From: Saccharomycopsis malanga
Taxonomy: Eukaryota > Ascomycota > Saccharomycetes > Ascoideales > Saccharomycopsidaceae
DNA length: 64,000 nucleotides
NCBI GenBank assembly: GCA_004014935.1
Contig: CP025323.1
Coordinates: 1,488,001 to 1,552,000 of the forward strand
Direction of reading: 5' to 3'
Both the position numbers and the translations under genes were made by a program. Shown piece by piece: positions 1 through 10,243 of this stretch. Below the pieces are notes generated by a model. It was given only the letters and a program-made list of their open reading frames with translations, made no database searches and was not told the origin of the DNA. The first letter of the stretch is position 1; the number at the start of each line of letters is the position of its first letter.

Positions 1-698
1 CCCCGTTGTGCTTGTCAACAGCCAAAGACTCACCGGTGATTGCCGACTGGTCAACCTGAAGGAAACAGTCCTCGGTGACCAAACGGCCGTCGGCCGGAAC
101 AACAGTACCTTCCTCGACTTGCAAAATATCGCCTGGAACAACCTCGTTGGCCGGAACCTCGACCAACTTGCCGTCACGGATCACAAACGCCGAGTTAGCC
201 AAAGTCTTCTTCAACTCGTCCACAATCGAACCGGCCTGGAACTCCTGGATAAACCCGACGGCCGCATTCAACATCAACAAACCGCAGATAACACCGAAAT
301 CAACCCAGTCCTCCAAACCGGCAGCCAAAATAGCTGCGGCCTCCATAACAAACTGGATTGGTCCGATGAAAAACATGGCAAACTTGACCAACAAGTTCTC
401 CTTCTCCTCGGCCATCTGATTCAAGCCGTACTTCTTGCGTCTTCTCTTCACCTCGTCCTCGGTCAACCCGGTTTGTGGGTCCGTTTGCAACAACTCCTCC
501 GGAACCGGTCTGTACGAAGTCGATGCATGGTCCTCGCCCTCGTCCTCTTCGTCCGCGGCGTGGTTAGACTGCAAGTCCGCAATCAATTGGTCAATATCCT
601 CGTCCTCGTCTTCCTCCGCTTCCGCTCCGAGGCCCGCAACCTTCTCCTTGGTCGGAGTCTGTGCTCCGGCCTCCGCTCCGGTGTGGTCAGCTGACATC
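1..698 (-). CDS. PMA1: Plasma membrane H+-ATPase, N-terminal part (cut by window edge)
   Basis: P3A-type proton pump that exports H+ across the plasma membrane. The ATG is at 698-696 on the minus strand (protein starts MSADHTG). About 232 codons are present before the edge. Visible in order: an acidic cytosolic N-terminus with runs of Glu/Asp, the conserved block [18 protein letters not shown], two membrane segments around [17 protein letters not shown] and [15 protein letters not shown], then the start of the actuator domain with the TGES dephosphorylation loop right at the window edge. The sequence closely resembles fungal Pma1 throughout. The catalytic DKTG motif and the regulatory C-terminus lie outside the window. 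The upstream neighbour CPS1 is divergent and more than 5 kb away. Confidence 0.97.
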
Positions 699-3017
699 CT
701 AATCTCTATACTTTTGATCACGTTCTATCCTAAAATGCTCGGCTCTAGGATAAAAGGGTATTAGTAACCAATACTATATGATATCAGTGTAGAAATTATC
801 AAAACTATTAAAAAGAAGATTTTGTTTGAATGTAAAAGAAAAAAACTTGGATTCTTTGGCCATATTTAAATGAAATTATGACCAGCTCAATTTGGAAACT
901 CAACGTTTGCTCCGCTAGCCAATAAAAGGTGACGCCATGCAATGTGCTGCGAGCTGCAATGCACTGCACGGTCCTCAATGTGCATGGCTTTGCAGCGGGT
1001 TGCGTATCCTTTCAATGTTAATTTAGTGGTTGCGTGCGTTTTTTTTTTTTTTTTTGTTTTGTTTTTTTCATTTGTTTTGTTTTGTTTTGCTTTTGCAGTG
1101 CAGTACATACACTTCAGTGCAGGCCGCCGCCCGCGCAGGCCGCCTGCGTACACAACAAAGGCCCCTAGTATACTATGTATGTTTCCAAAACAAAAAAAGA
1201 AACAAAACAAAAACACCGCTCATGGTATTCCCTTACTGTTATTGGTCAACTCTTTCCTTTGGTTTTCCAATCTCTTCCTACAAAGGATAAACTCAAAAAA
1301 TCAAAGGAAGAACTCAATATTAATCAAAGGAATATTATCAATATTCAAAGGAATACTCCGATAACCAAAGGAATAATTATCAATTCCTTACTACTTCACC
1401 AGCTGCCGAGCATGATGCACGCCTCGCACACCTCACCTCGCATGCACACGCACAACCCACACGCACACCCATAGTGTTATCGATATCTCACACACTGCTT
1501 TTGGCTGCAAAAGATATGCATATGGATGGGGCCTACCCTTATCGGTGTTTCTGCATCCAAATGAAAAATAAAAAATGATAATAAACCTCAATTAACTACC
1601 TACCCACACACACCATTTCGAAACAAAGTCCCAACGTATCGTACTACATTTACTCTCTTTTCTCTGGCAAATATCCATCAATTGCGTAAAAATCAAAATA
1701 AACAAAACGTCATTCGTTGAAAGAGTCTCGCGTCGCGCTGCATTGTCCCACAGCATGGCGCATGTATCGGCATTGTTCTGCATTCCCCTAATGCCCTCTG
1801 ACATTGGGACCGGCGTGCTCGGACCGTCCTCCCCTAACAATACGTTACCCTGCAGTCCTGCGCGCTTTGGTGTATCCGGAACGCATGGAACGCTGGTTTC
1901 GTACTGGTTTGGGCTATTTTCGGACACGCTAGTATGTTTCCCCTGGCCTAAAAACGGAACCCGCAGTTGCCCTCTACAGAATTCATCGCCTCCTAAAGCG
2001 AATATTTTGAGCGAGTTTTTTTTTTTTCCTCTCTCTTTTCTGCTCGGCGGTTGTTCTTCGTTACTGTTCCATTCTCTTAATAAACGAAGAAAAGAATCAC
2101 GCGGTGCAGGCCCGGCCATTGGTTCTCTATATTTTTTGTTACCGAAATAGCCTGAGAAAAACGCTCAAATTGTAAACATTTTTTATCACTATAAAATTAC
2201 CATATTCATAAACAATCATAATATACAACTGGGATCCAGTTTGTTCATTGGCTTGGCCTGGCCTATCGGAGGCTCCCGATATTGCCGCCATGCCATGCCA
2301 TGCCATGTATGTATGTATGTATGTATGTATGGCAGGCTTGCAGGCTTGCATGCATGCGTGTTGCTGTATGTATCACATGCCCTTGCACCCCCTGTCTGGA
2401 TGGAGAGTTGAGGTCGGTCGGCGAGCTGCGACCGGTGTTTTGTTACAGGGCTAGTGAGTGTTGCGTCATCGATACGATAGGTACTTGAAAGTGCCGTTGG
2501 TTACTTTCGACTGCAGCTTCGCGCGGCATGCTGCATCGACTGGGCGATTTCGACATGTTGAATAAGAAATAATTGGGTTTATTCTATTACTCCATGTTAA
2601 GCCGTATTATCCAGACGACGCCTTGTAGGCCGCGTTGTTTTTTGGTGGTTAAGCGGGTTGTATGATCACTACGGAGTTGTTGAGTAGTTTTATTATTAGT
2701 AAACGCAGCTGTGTGGGTGGAAAGCCCTTTGAGGAACTGATTGATAAGCGGTTCGGAAATGTCTAATTCTAAGTCCGATATGTCTCTGATACTGAGGTAT
2801 TTTTTTGACTGGTTATAAGGTTGAAAGACTTGGGTCGTAAGACTGTCTGTAATGACACATTCTGTGACACAACTTATTTGGCGGTTGTTCTGTAATAGTG
2901 ATGAAGATGTAATTGGATAGTGGATTGTAATGAGTATAAAATTGCTGAATTAGAGAGATGGTATAAAAGGAGTGTATAAAGGAGGTAATATAATGGTTTA
3001 TGGTTTATGGTTGATGG
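699..3017. other. PMA1 upstream region, no gene seen
   Basis: This is the 5' flank of PMA1. It holds a T-run at about 1030-1046, clusters of TGCA/GCATG words (for example 935-1000 and 2330-2370), several CT-rich tracts and a TATA-poor promoter. ORFs exist on both strands at 1592-2150, but they have no recognisable domain and overlap each other. I see no tRNA or coding gene. Confidence 0.5.
2284..2331. repeat. ATGCC then ATGT microsatellite
   Basis: Several copies of the pentamer GCCAT run directly into six to seven copies of the tetramer ATGT. It lies in the PMA1 upstream region and looks like ordinary slippage DNA. Confidence 0.85.
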
Positions 3018-3098
3018 TTATTAGTTTTTAGTTATTAGTTATTAGTTATTAGTTATTAGTTATTAGTTATTAGTTATTAGTTATTAGTTATTAGTTAA
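3018..3098. repeat. Heptamer array (TTATTAG)n
   Basis: About eleven near-perfect tandem copies of the 7-bp unit TTATTAG. A solo LTR separates it from the closely related TTAATAG array on its right, so the two were probably one locus. Confidence 0.9.
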
Positions 3099-3114
3099 TA
3101 TAATAGCTAATAGT

Positions 3115-3284
3115 TGTAATATTAAGATGGATTTGTAGTGAACGGAGAATGGGTAAAAGGTAACTAAACAATTGGAAAAGGGAACAAAGCTTGCAACTGT
3201 AGATGGAAACATAAAATACGCGGTTTAAAGTGTCTAGTCAATCATAGGACTAGAAGCATATAGATGCTTACCACCAACGATACA
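3115..3284 (-). mobile_element. Solo LTR (internally deleted), inserted in a heptamer array
   Basis: On the minus strand it runs from TGTATCGTTGGTGG to TTAATATTACA, the same TG...CA termini as longer copies at 52281-52635 and 62956-63309. At 170 bp it lacks about half of the interior of those copies. ATAGT stands on both sides (3110-3114 and 3285-3289) and could be a 5-bp target duplication, but the surrounding heptamers also supply ATAGT, so this is only suggestive. Confidence 0.65.
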
Positions 3285-3603
3285 ATAGTTGATATTTAAT
3301 AGTTGATATTTAATAGTTAATATTTAATAGTTAATAGTTGATATTTAATAGTTAATAGTTGATAGTTAATAGTTAATAGTTAATAGTTAATAGTTAATAG
3401 TTAATAGTTAATAGTTAATAGTTAATAGTTAATAGTTGATAGTTAATAGTTAATAGTTAATAGTTAATAGTTAATAGTTAATAGTTAATAGTTAATAGTT
3501 AATAGTTAATAGTTAATAGTTAATAGTTGATAGTTAATAGTTAATAGTTAATAGTTAATAGTTAATAGTTAATAGTTAATAGTTGATAGTTAATAGTTGA
3601 TAC
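3285..3603. repeat. Heptamer array (TTAATAG)n with TTGATAG variants
   Basis: Roughly 45 tandem copies of a 7-bp unit, mostly TTAATAG, with interspersed TTGATAG and TTGATATTTAATAG variants in the first part. It is non-coding in all frames. Confidence 0.92.
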
Positions 3604-4460
3604 AATACCTCCCACAACCAACCAAACTTTATCAGTCTTATCGACAAATATCAAACTTGAAACCCAAAACACCAACAATAGATATGACTAACAGACACCA
3701 ATCACCAATAATTATCAGCAATAGTCCACATATGGACGATCCATATCCATAGTTTTGGAAATTCCCGGTCTTGCCGAAAATTAATTCCAACTAATCAGAC
3801 TACATCATTATCCAATACTCTTTCTTGCAATTCGAGATTTACATCATGCCCCCACATTTTTGGGCCTCGGCATGTTTCAGATCTTACCCCCTTCAAACTA
3901 CTTTATCTACAAAAGAGTTTCAGCAAAAAGGGGCTGCCAGCCACTTGTTTATTGTAAGCTGAAAATAAAAAAAATAAAAAAATAAAAAATTTTCTCGGAC
4001 AGCCTTTTTAAATCTCCGGTGCAGATCGCTGTCCCTGGACTTATCTTCTCCGGACACTAGCCCAATCAGGAGTCACCCAGCTTTGTTCAGCCAGTCACCT
4101 GCTTGAGTTTCAACTAGTTGTATTCACCAACTCTAAACTGTCCTTTACGTAATAGTAGTGCTTTTGATGGAAATTTTTCCTCGCCGTCGCCAAGATTTCT
4201 GCTCTGGGGGAAGCAAACGGCGGCTGATTTCTGCATGGGCCGACAGGCACCTGCATGGGCCCCAACTCCAATAACCGATAGTAATAATAATCTTATATTT
4301 CGAGCCCAGTGGGTATCAATTCGGTAGTAGAGAGTGTATTGTATTTGTAGATTTTGATGGATTGCAAACTGGTATTATTAGAAGTTGTAAGAGAATTTGC
4401 CAGTCCAACAGTAAGAAATTGCACCTTTGAATAATATATATTGAAAATTAACAAAATAAA
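3604..4460. other. Intergenic, no gene seen
   Basis: AT-rich DNA with short A-runs near 3963-3990. A 69-codon open frame at 4118 has no recognisable content. I can support no feature here. Confidence 0.5.
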
Positions 4461-4508
4461 AGATGTACTGGGCTTGAAATATATGATGTTATTATTATTA
4501 TTAACAAA
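4461..4508 (+). mobile_element. SINE tail fragment
   Basis: Carries the family 3' signature TGTACTGGGCTTGAAATATATGAT followed by an ATT-rich tail. Only the 3' end of the element is present. Confidence 0.7.
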
Positions 4509-4514
4509 ATAAAA

Positions 4515-4602
4515 GCCACTGGGCCATTTGGTTCAGTGGTCAGTGCTCTCGGAGAAGAGAAAAAACAAGACCTAGCAGCCCGAAATATAAGATGTTAGGT
4601 TA
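4515..4602 (+). mobile_element. SINE head fragment
   Basis: Starts with the family 5' hairpin GCCACTGGGCCATTTGG and the A-box-like TGGTTCAGTGG, followed by the GCTCTCGGAGAAGAGAAAA segment. It breaks off before the B box and joins a short piece of tail-like sequence. Confidence 0.75.
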
Positions 4603-4679
4603 TTAAATAAACGAGAATCTCATTAAAAGAAAATATTTGATAAAACTGTCTGTTTGAAATAACATTGTTGAGAATACCC

Positions 4680-5150
4680 ATAGGTTTGTCAAAATTAAAC
4701 CTACTTGCTGTTTTGAGTTTATTACCTCTATAATTATGATTTTTCCTATATTTCGAGCCTAGTAAAATGGATGATATTATATAAACTCAGTAAAAGAATG
4801 AATATTTGTCTACTGTAAACTAAATATTGAAAAACCTACTTACTGTTTTGAGTTTTATTACCTCTATAATTATGATTTTTCCTATATTTCGAGCCTAGTA
4901 AAATGGATGATATTATATAAACTCAGTAAAAGAATGAATATTTGTCTACTGTAAACTAAATATTGAAAAACCTACTTACTGTTTTGAGTTTTATTACCTC
5001 TATAATTAGATTTTTCCTCTATTTCGAGCCTAGTAAAATGGATGATATTATATAAACTCTGTAAAACAATGAACATGTGCCCTATTACACTGTTGGAATT
5101 ACCAGTAGGTTTGTCAAAATGGAACTTTTCTGCTGTTTTAAATTGTATTA
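4680..5150. repeat. About 136-bp tandem repeat, three units plus a degenerate fourth
   Basis: The block starting CCTACTT(G/A)CTGTTTTGAG recurs at 4700, 4835 and 4971, giving periods of 135 and 136 bp. A degenerate copy lies near 5122. Each unit contains CTATATTTCGAGCCTAGTA, a minus-strand version of the SINE tail signature, so the array probably grew from a SINE-containing segment. Confidence 0.85.
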
Positions 5151-5180
5151 CCTTTTTAATTCATCGATAATGATAATACT

Positions 5181-5242
5181 ATACGAAACTGATATGTACT
5201 GGGCTTGGAATATGTGATATTATTATTATTATAATGATAGTA
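5181..5242 (+). mobile_element. SINE tail fragment
   Basis: ATACGAAACTGATATGTACT, then GGGCTTGGAATATGTGATATT and an ATT tail, match the 3' end of the SINE family. Related degenerate pieces continue to about 5345. Confidence 0.7.
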
Positions 5243-5508
5243 CTTTTCCTCTATTTCGAGCCTTGTAGAATACATGATATTAATAATGAAAAAACTTTTC
5301 TAGCCCAGTAGATTACATGATATTACATAAACTGGGTAAAACTATGAATGTTTTCCCCAATTTTTCCGTATATTCTACGCAATCCCACATTTTCCATGGA
5401 TTTCCAAGTGTTAAACAACATTACCCAGTTAATTTCGATAGCTGTTCTTTATTGGCATATTATCCAATTTACTATCTAAATACTACATCGGGAAATCCAA
5501 CAAAAATA

Positions 5509-5796
5509 GCATAATATAAGATGGACTTGTATTGAGTGGGTAAACGATAGCTCACAATGTAAAAGGATACAACAAGTCTAAAAAAAGGAGGAAATAGAGT
5601 CGTAAAGCTATCAAAAATAGAAAATGTCAATGGCTTGAGTATTCCCTGATAAATCTAGCCAATTGTAATTAGCAAATAAAATATGGAGTGCTAAGAGAGC
5701 AACTGTAAAAAGAAAAAACATAGAATAAGGGCTTCAAGATATCCAGACAATCAAGCCATAGGAGTAGAATCATATAGTGTACCACCAATGATACGA
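5509..5796 (-). mobile_element. Degenerate solo LTR
   Basis: On the minus strand it begins near ATCATTGGTGGTACAC and ends near ACAAGTCCATCTTATATTA, matching the termini and middle of the LTR family. The ends are eroded and no target duplication is visible. Confidence 0.55.
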
Positions 5797-6157
5797 CTAT
5801 ATATTTTGAGAATTTAAAAAGTATGATAAGTGCTTCGTTAAAGGCGCATTGTAATACAACTTGTATACGCTCATATTACATACTAGTCATGAAATTGTCA
5901 GTCTTTATTTTCACCAGCTACATTCTTTGACAGAGATATAGAAAATTCGCAGAAAGGCAACTCCGCTATACTCTTCAATTTACAAATTGTGATTAAAACT
6001 ATCCTTTATTTTCAAACTACAGTTTTGCATATTTCAACACACCAACTGCCAAGTAGGTCTCATCATTGATCACGTAAATTGCATACTTACACACTACTAA
6101 TTGCAAGATGTTGCTTAGTCATACAAATACTTATAAAACAAAAGATAAATATTATGC

Positions 6158-6230
6158 CACGTGACCTGAAGAGATAAGCAGGTATCGTGTGACCTGAAGA
6201 GATAAGCATGTATCAGGTGACCTCGAGGAA
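6158..6230 (+). promoter_or_regulatory. CPS1 upstream site cluster: CACGTG and repeated GATAAG
   Basis: The 20-bp unit GTGACCTGAAGAGATAAGCA occurs twice (6161-6180 and 6189-6208), and a partial third GGTGACCTCGAGG follows at 6217. GATAAG cores lie at 6173 and 6201, and CACGTG at 6158-6163. GATAAG is the binding core of GATA factors of nitrogen catabolite repression in yeasts, which fits a vacuolar peptidase gene starting 86 bp downstream. Regulation itself is inferred. Confidence 0.6.
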
Positions 6231-6315
6231 TGGTTGGAAAAAAGTGGCAAAATTGGCGATTTGATAACATTTAATTTTAGACGCCGATGATTATTTAAAG
6301 TGTTTTTGGTACTCA

Positions 6316-8091
6316 ATGGGTGAGAAATTGGTTGGTAATGGCAATGGGCTCTTGCCTATGAGCAAGGGTTGCTTGGGGAAGCCCAAAGGGGGCGAGAAGT
6401 ATTGGAAATGGCCTATTATTGTAGGATTATTGGTTTTTATATACTTTAATATACCAAAGAATATGAGCGATGCTGTGCGATTGATTGATGGGCGATTGGC
6501 TAATGGAGCGTCGATTAATGGAGCGGATATATGTCCGATTCCAGAGAAGGTTATTCCAGAAGAGTTTGAAAGCATCAAAAGCACATTGGACTTAATTATG
6601 TATGACGAAGGATTCAAGAACCAATCAGCTGCCAAGTTGGCCAATGCGGTGAGAATCCCCACAGAAGTGACAGACCAGACCCGATTTTTGCCTGTGGACG
6701 ACCCTGCTTTTGGGCCGTTTGTAGAATTGCACCGGTACTTGGAAAAGACGTTCCCAAGGGTCCATTCGACGTTGAAGAAGGAAACCGTGAACAAGCATGG
6801 TTTAATTTACACGTGGGAGGGCACAGACAAGCGCTTGAAGCCGTTGTTGCTCACGGCACACCAGGACGTGGTCCCTGTTGAGTGGGCCACAGCTGGCAAG
6901 TGGTCGTACCATCCGTTTTCGGGCCATTTTGACGGGAAAAGAGTGTGGGGCCGCGGGTCGTCTGATTGCAAGAATTTGATGATTGGTCTTTTGGAGTCTG
7001 TCGAGTTGTTGGTGCAGCAGGGCTTTGCTCCAAAAAGAACAGTGATTGTAGCCTTTGGGTTTGACGAGGAGGCCTCGGGGATCATTGGAGCGTCCCACAT
7101 TAGCGAGTTTCTCTACCAGCGGTACGGCGGCGACTCGCTATATGCTCTTATTGACGAGGGCAACTCCGGGGTCGCCCAGAAGGACCGCAGATACTTTGCG
7201 GCGGTCGCAACAGGCGAAAAGGGCCATGTGAACTCGGAAATCACCTTGAGCACTCCCGGCGGCCATTCCTCGGTGCCGCCAGACCACACTGCCATAGGCA
7301 TTGTGTCGCAGTTGGTCAATTTGATCGAAACGACGCCCTTCGCGCCGTCGCTAGTGCCCCACAACCCGTTCTTGGGCTACTTGCAATGCTACGCGTACCA
7401 CTCTGCAGAAATAGACCCTGCCTTGAAAGACACCATCTTGAGGGCCGGCCTGGACCGCAGGGCCAGCCGCAGGCTTGCAGAGCACTTGGCGGCCGACAGA
7501 TTCACCAGGTATCTCATTGCCACGTCGCAGGCCGTAGACATTGTCCACGGGGGCATCAAGTCCAACGCCTTGCCCGAGGCGGTGTCTGTGCTTGTCAACA
7601 GCAGAATCAACTTGGACGCCGCTGTCCAGGACGTTGTTGCGAAGCTCACGGCCAATATTGAGCAGATTGCACGCAAATTCGACTTGGGCGTCCTTGTCAA
7701 CGGCAAAACGCTAAGAAACACCACCGAAAACGGCTACTTCAACTACACCGTCTCCTTCCCCTTGGAAGTCGCCCCCGTGTCGCCCTGGACAGGCCCCGTG
7801 TGGGACTTGTTTGCCGGCTCCTTGCGCCACTTCTACGAGGACGTGGCCTACAAAGACATCATCTCCAGCCCCCTCGTCGTCACCCCAGGCTTGTCCACCG
7901 GCAACACCGACACAAAATACTACTGGAAGTTGACCAGAAACATCTACAGATACCAGCCTGGCCATCTATCCGAAGGTCCTGCCGATTTGCAGGGCATCCA
8001 CAGTGTCGACGAATACACCACCATAGAAAGCCATTTGAACATCATAGGCTTCTATTACGAGTATCTCCGTAACATAGACTCCTACAGTTAG
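6316..8091 (+). CDS. CPS1: Vacuolar carboxypeptidase S, M20 family
   Basis: Zn-dependent Gly-Xaa carboxypeptidase that releases amino acids from peptides in the vacuole lumen. The 591-residue product has a short cytosolic N-terminus, one membrane anchor at about residues 33-49 (PIIVGLLVFIYFNI), then the M20 catalytic domain. Metal-site motifs are visible: LLTAHQDVVPVE (His and Asp), GRGSSDCKNL (bridging Asp) and FDEEASG (catalytic Glu plus ligand). The C-terminal GHLSEGPADLQGIHSVDEY block supplies the last His. Length and topology match yeast Cps1, a type II membrane precursor sorted through multivesicular bodies. GATA-type sites lie just upstream. The 3' half is richer in G/C at third positions than the 5' end. 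Confidence 0.94.
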   Translation: MGEKLVGNGNGLLPMSKGCLGKPKGGEKYWKWPIIVGLLVFIYFNIPKNMSDAVRLIDGRLANGASINGADICPIPEKVIPEEFESIKSTLDLIMYDEGFKNQSAAKLANAVRIPTEVTDQTRFLPVDDPAFGPFVELHRYLEKTFPRVHSTLKKETVNKHGLIYTWEGTDKRLKPLLLTAHQDVVPVEWATAGKWSYHPFSGHFDGKRVWGRGSSDCKNLMIGLLESVELLVQQGFAPKRTVIVAFGFDEEASGIIGASHISEFLYQRYGGDSLYALIDEGNSGVAQKDRRYFAAVATGEKGHVNSEITLSTPGGHSSVPPDHTAIGIVSQLVNLIETTPFAPSLVPHNPFLGYLQCYAYHSAEIDPALKDTILRAGLDRRASRRLAEHLAADRFTRYLIATSQAVDIVHGGIKSNALPEAVSVLVNSRINLDAAVQDVVAKLTANIEQIARKFDLGVLVNGKTLRNTTENGYFNYTVSFPLEVAPVSPWTGPVWDLFAGSLRHFYEDVAYKDIISSPLVVTPGLSTGNTDTKYYWKLTRNIYRYQPGHLSEGPADLQGIHSVDEYTTIESHLNIIGFYYEYLRNIDSYS

Positions 8092-8407
8092 GTCCTATTG
8101 GCTTTTACGTCGGGCCATTAGTGCCACTTTTCATATTAAAATGCACTTTATATTAAAATGCACTTTTCATATCAAAATACAATCCTACTCCTGGAACTAC
8201 AGTAAACTATCCACCCTGTAGACTCACGCCACCTTACTGCCGGACTGCCCGGCACCAGCAATCAAAAACCATTGCAATCTTCACCTAAACAGTCCTTTGC
8301 TATCTTCTAGAACTCCCTACAGTGGCCTTATTTTCAGAGGCACACCGCTAACGCATGAGAGTGCATACACATGCAGTACCATGCATTAACATGCAGGGTA
8401 TAATGTG
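8092..8407. other. CPS1/HSP20 intergenic, no gene seen
   Basis: Contains the CPS1 3' flank with a short repeat of TTATATTAAAATGCACTTT around 8130-8170, and several ATGCA words. No gene is visible. Confidence 0.5.
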
Positions 8408-8464
8408 GAAGTTTCCAATTCTTTTCTCAATATGAGCAACAAGTCATGGAAAATAATATAAATA
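8408..8464 (+). promoter_or_regulatory. Heat-shock element and TATA box of the small HSP gene
   Basis: GAAgtTTC at 8408-8415, with another TTC at 8419, forms a minimal heat-shock element. TATAAATA stands at 8457-8464, 121 bp before the ATG. The layout fits Hsf1-driven transcription. Confidence 0.6.
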
Positions 8465-8584
8465 GAGGCTGGAAGTGCCTTTGGGATTTTTGTTTTTACT
8501 TGTAGTTTTTGTAGAATAAATTTCCATCAATTTCTGAAGTAACAATCTATAATAATCAACAATCTATAATTATCAACACTTAAC

Positions 8585-9151
8585 ATGTCCTTCTTTAACA
8601 CTTCTCCATTCTGGGACATCTACGATGCCTTCGACAGCGATTTCTTTAGTCCAAACAACTCCATCAGAGTCTCTCCCAAATTATTGAACAAAAAGAAACA
8701 AGATTCGAAACAAGTGGCTAAACAAGACGGCCAAGACAACTCTTCTCTTTTCAGATCTCTTGTCAATGACTCTGTTTTCAAACCCGAGTTCGATATCGTC
8801 CCTCCAGTGGACTTGATCGATAAGGAAAGCCAATACGAGCTTCACGCCTCTATTCCTGGTGTCCCAAAAGATCAAATCAACTTGGATTTTGACAATGACA
8901 CCAAAGAGCTCACCATCAGTGGCACCGTTCCTGAAGTCAATGTAGAAAAAAACGAAAAGGACAGACACTACAAAGAGTTGAGAACCGGGTCTTTTGAAAG
9001 AAGGGTCAGATTTGGTAGCGAGGCCCAATTGGACGTTGATAAAATCAATGCCGCTTATAAAGATGGCATCTTGACTGTTACAGTTCCGAAGGCTGCTCCA
9101 CGTAAACCTAAGGAAAATGTCAAGAAGATTTCTATCAACTCTGCCAACTAA
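8585..9151 (+). CDS. Small heat-shock protein, Hsp20/alpha-crystallin family
   Basis: ATP-independent holdase chaperone of 188 residues. The N-terminal arm is Phe/Asp/Ser-rich. The alpha-crystallin domain spans about residues 75-175, with the family pattern IPGVPKDQINLDFDND, ELTISGTVPE, RTGSFERRVRFG and YKDGILTVTVPK. Length and arrangement are close to Hsp21-type proteins of Candida yeasts and shorter than S. cerevisiae Hsp26/Hsp42. A heat-shock element and TATA box lie upstream. A 26-bp tandem repeat sits right after the stop codon. The family is certain; the exact orthologue is not. Confidence 0.93.
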   Translation: MSFFNTSPFWDIYDAFDSDFFSPNNSIRVSPKLLNKKKQDSKQVAKQDGQDNSSLFRSLVNDSVFKPEFDIVPPVDLIDKESQYELHASIPGVPKDQINLDFDNDTKELTISGTVPEVNVEKNEKDRHYKELRTGSFERRVRFGSEAQLDVDKINAAYKDGILTVTVPKAAPRKPKENVKKISINSAN

Positions 9152-9208
9152 GTTTTCAATGGCACTCATATATGGCAACTGAGATTGTTCGGCGTTTTAT
9201 GATTTTTA

Positions 9209-9286
9209 TATAGGTAAGGTTTAAATAGTACAAGTATAGGTAAGGTTTAAATAGTACAAGTATAGGTAAGGTTTAAATAATACAAG
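9209..9286. repeat. 26-bp tandem repeat, three units, in the HSP20 3' flank
   Basis: TATAGGTAAGGTTTAAATAG plus TACAAG is repeated three times with one substitution (9209, 9235, 9261). It probably lies in the 3' UTR of the small HSP transcript. Confidence 0.9.
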
Positions 9287-9867
9287 TGTAGGTTGTTATG
9301 GTTGTAGAGACATATGGCTAGTAAATAACAATGGTGTACCATATTGTATAGTTTTGGTTTTCTTATATGATTTCATTTTAATAGGTTCATTCGGCACATG
9401 TAGGTTTACATATTAAGATATTTATTCCATGTACTGGGCTCGAAATAGAATAAAAATATTCGGCTCATAGTAACTAAAATGGGAAAAGAGTTGCACGTTT
9501 ATTTTGTTAGCTAATATCAACCAAAATTGGGAAAAGCATGAATTGTAGGATAAAAAATGGATTCTGAAGGAAAACTTGCCAATCAATTAAGGCAGAGATA
9601 TGTACTGGAAGTACAAGATATTATTATTGTAAAATAACGACTTCCAAGTTGACTGGTTTACAGAGAATACTCAATGATCTGTCGTACAAGTTGTAGAAAA
9701 TAATCTGTCGTAAAAGTTGTAGAAATTACAGGACAAACATTGGTAGAAGATGGTGGTTGGCCATCGAATTGGCATTGTCCCATAAATCTATATTTATTAT
9801 GCTTCCAAGGGCTATTTCTTTTATTTAGCCCGTTCCAATTTAATACACAACCTTCTTAATATTAGCT
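9287..9867. other. Intergenic, one SINE-tail scrap
   Basis: CATGTACTGGGCTCGAAATAG at about 9430 is a SINE tail signature. An internal repeat (ATCTGTCGTA, AAGTTGTAGAAA) occurs near 9680-9730. No gene is visible. Confidence 0.5.
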
Positions 9868-9912
9868 CTACTGATAATAATATCATATATTTCAAGCCCA
9901 GTGCATATATGA
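9868..9912 (-). mobile_element. SINE tail fragment
   Basis: AATAATATCATATATTTCAA then GCCCAGTGCATAT is the reverse complement of the SINE 3' end. Confidence 0.65.
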
Positions 9913-9940
9913 TATATTTCCAGTACGTTTGGTAGATATA

Positions 9941-10243
9941 ATGATATTATTATCATTACATATTTCGAGCCCAGTACGTTTGTATATACCCGCCATGTCT
10001 AAAGGGGCTTGGTAAAGCCCAGTCTTGTCCTGTTTATTATAATTGTCTCTCCCAATTGATTGAAACGTAGGTACTATTGGCCAAAGTCATGTCTCAGACA
10101 GTTGCACTTGCCTGTTCGGCATCGTAAAAAGCGTGAGTAAAGTGTTAGTCTTGGGAATTGAACTGGCGTTCCTGTTAGGTCTTGATCTGCTAAACTATCC
10201 TGCTAGGCCTTTTTCTCTTCTCCAAGAGCATTGGCCAGCGGCT
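9941..10243 (-). mobile_element. Near-full-length SINE
   Basis: Reading right to left: eroded head (GCCGCTGGCCAATGCTCTTGG), a duplicated A-to-B interval, the B-box remnant TTCAATTCCCAAGAC, a body with AAACTGTCTGAGAC-like sequence and GGGCTTTACCAAGCCCC, the tail signature TACTGGGCTCGAAATA, and an ATT tail at the left. It is about 300 bp and among the longest copies in the window. Confidence 0.75.

Noticed and set aside
1592-2150. Overlapping 175- and 135-codon ORFs upstream of PMA1
   Set aside because: They lie on opposite strands over the same DNA, have no domain or sensible composition, and look accidental.
3285-3603. CRISPR-like array
   Set aside because: The unit is 7 bp with no spacers; it is simple satellite DNA in a eukaryote.
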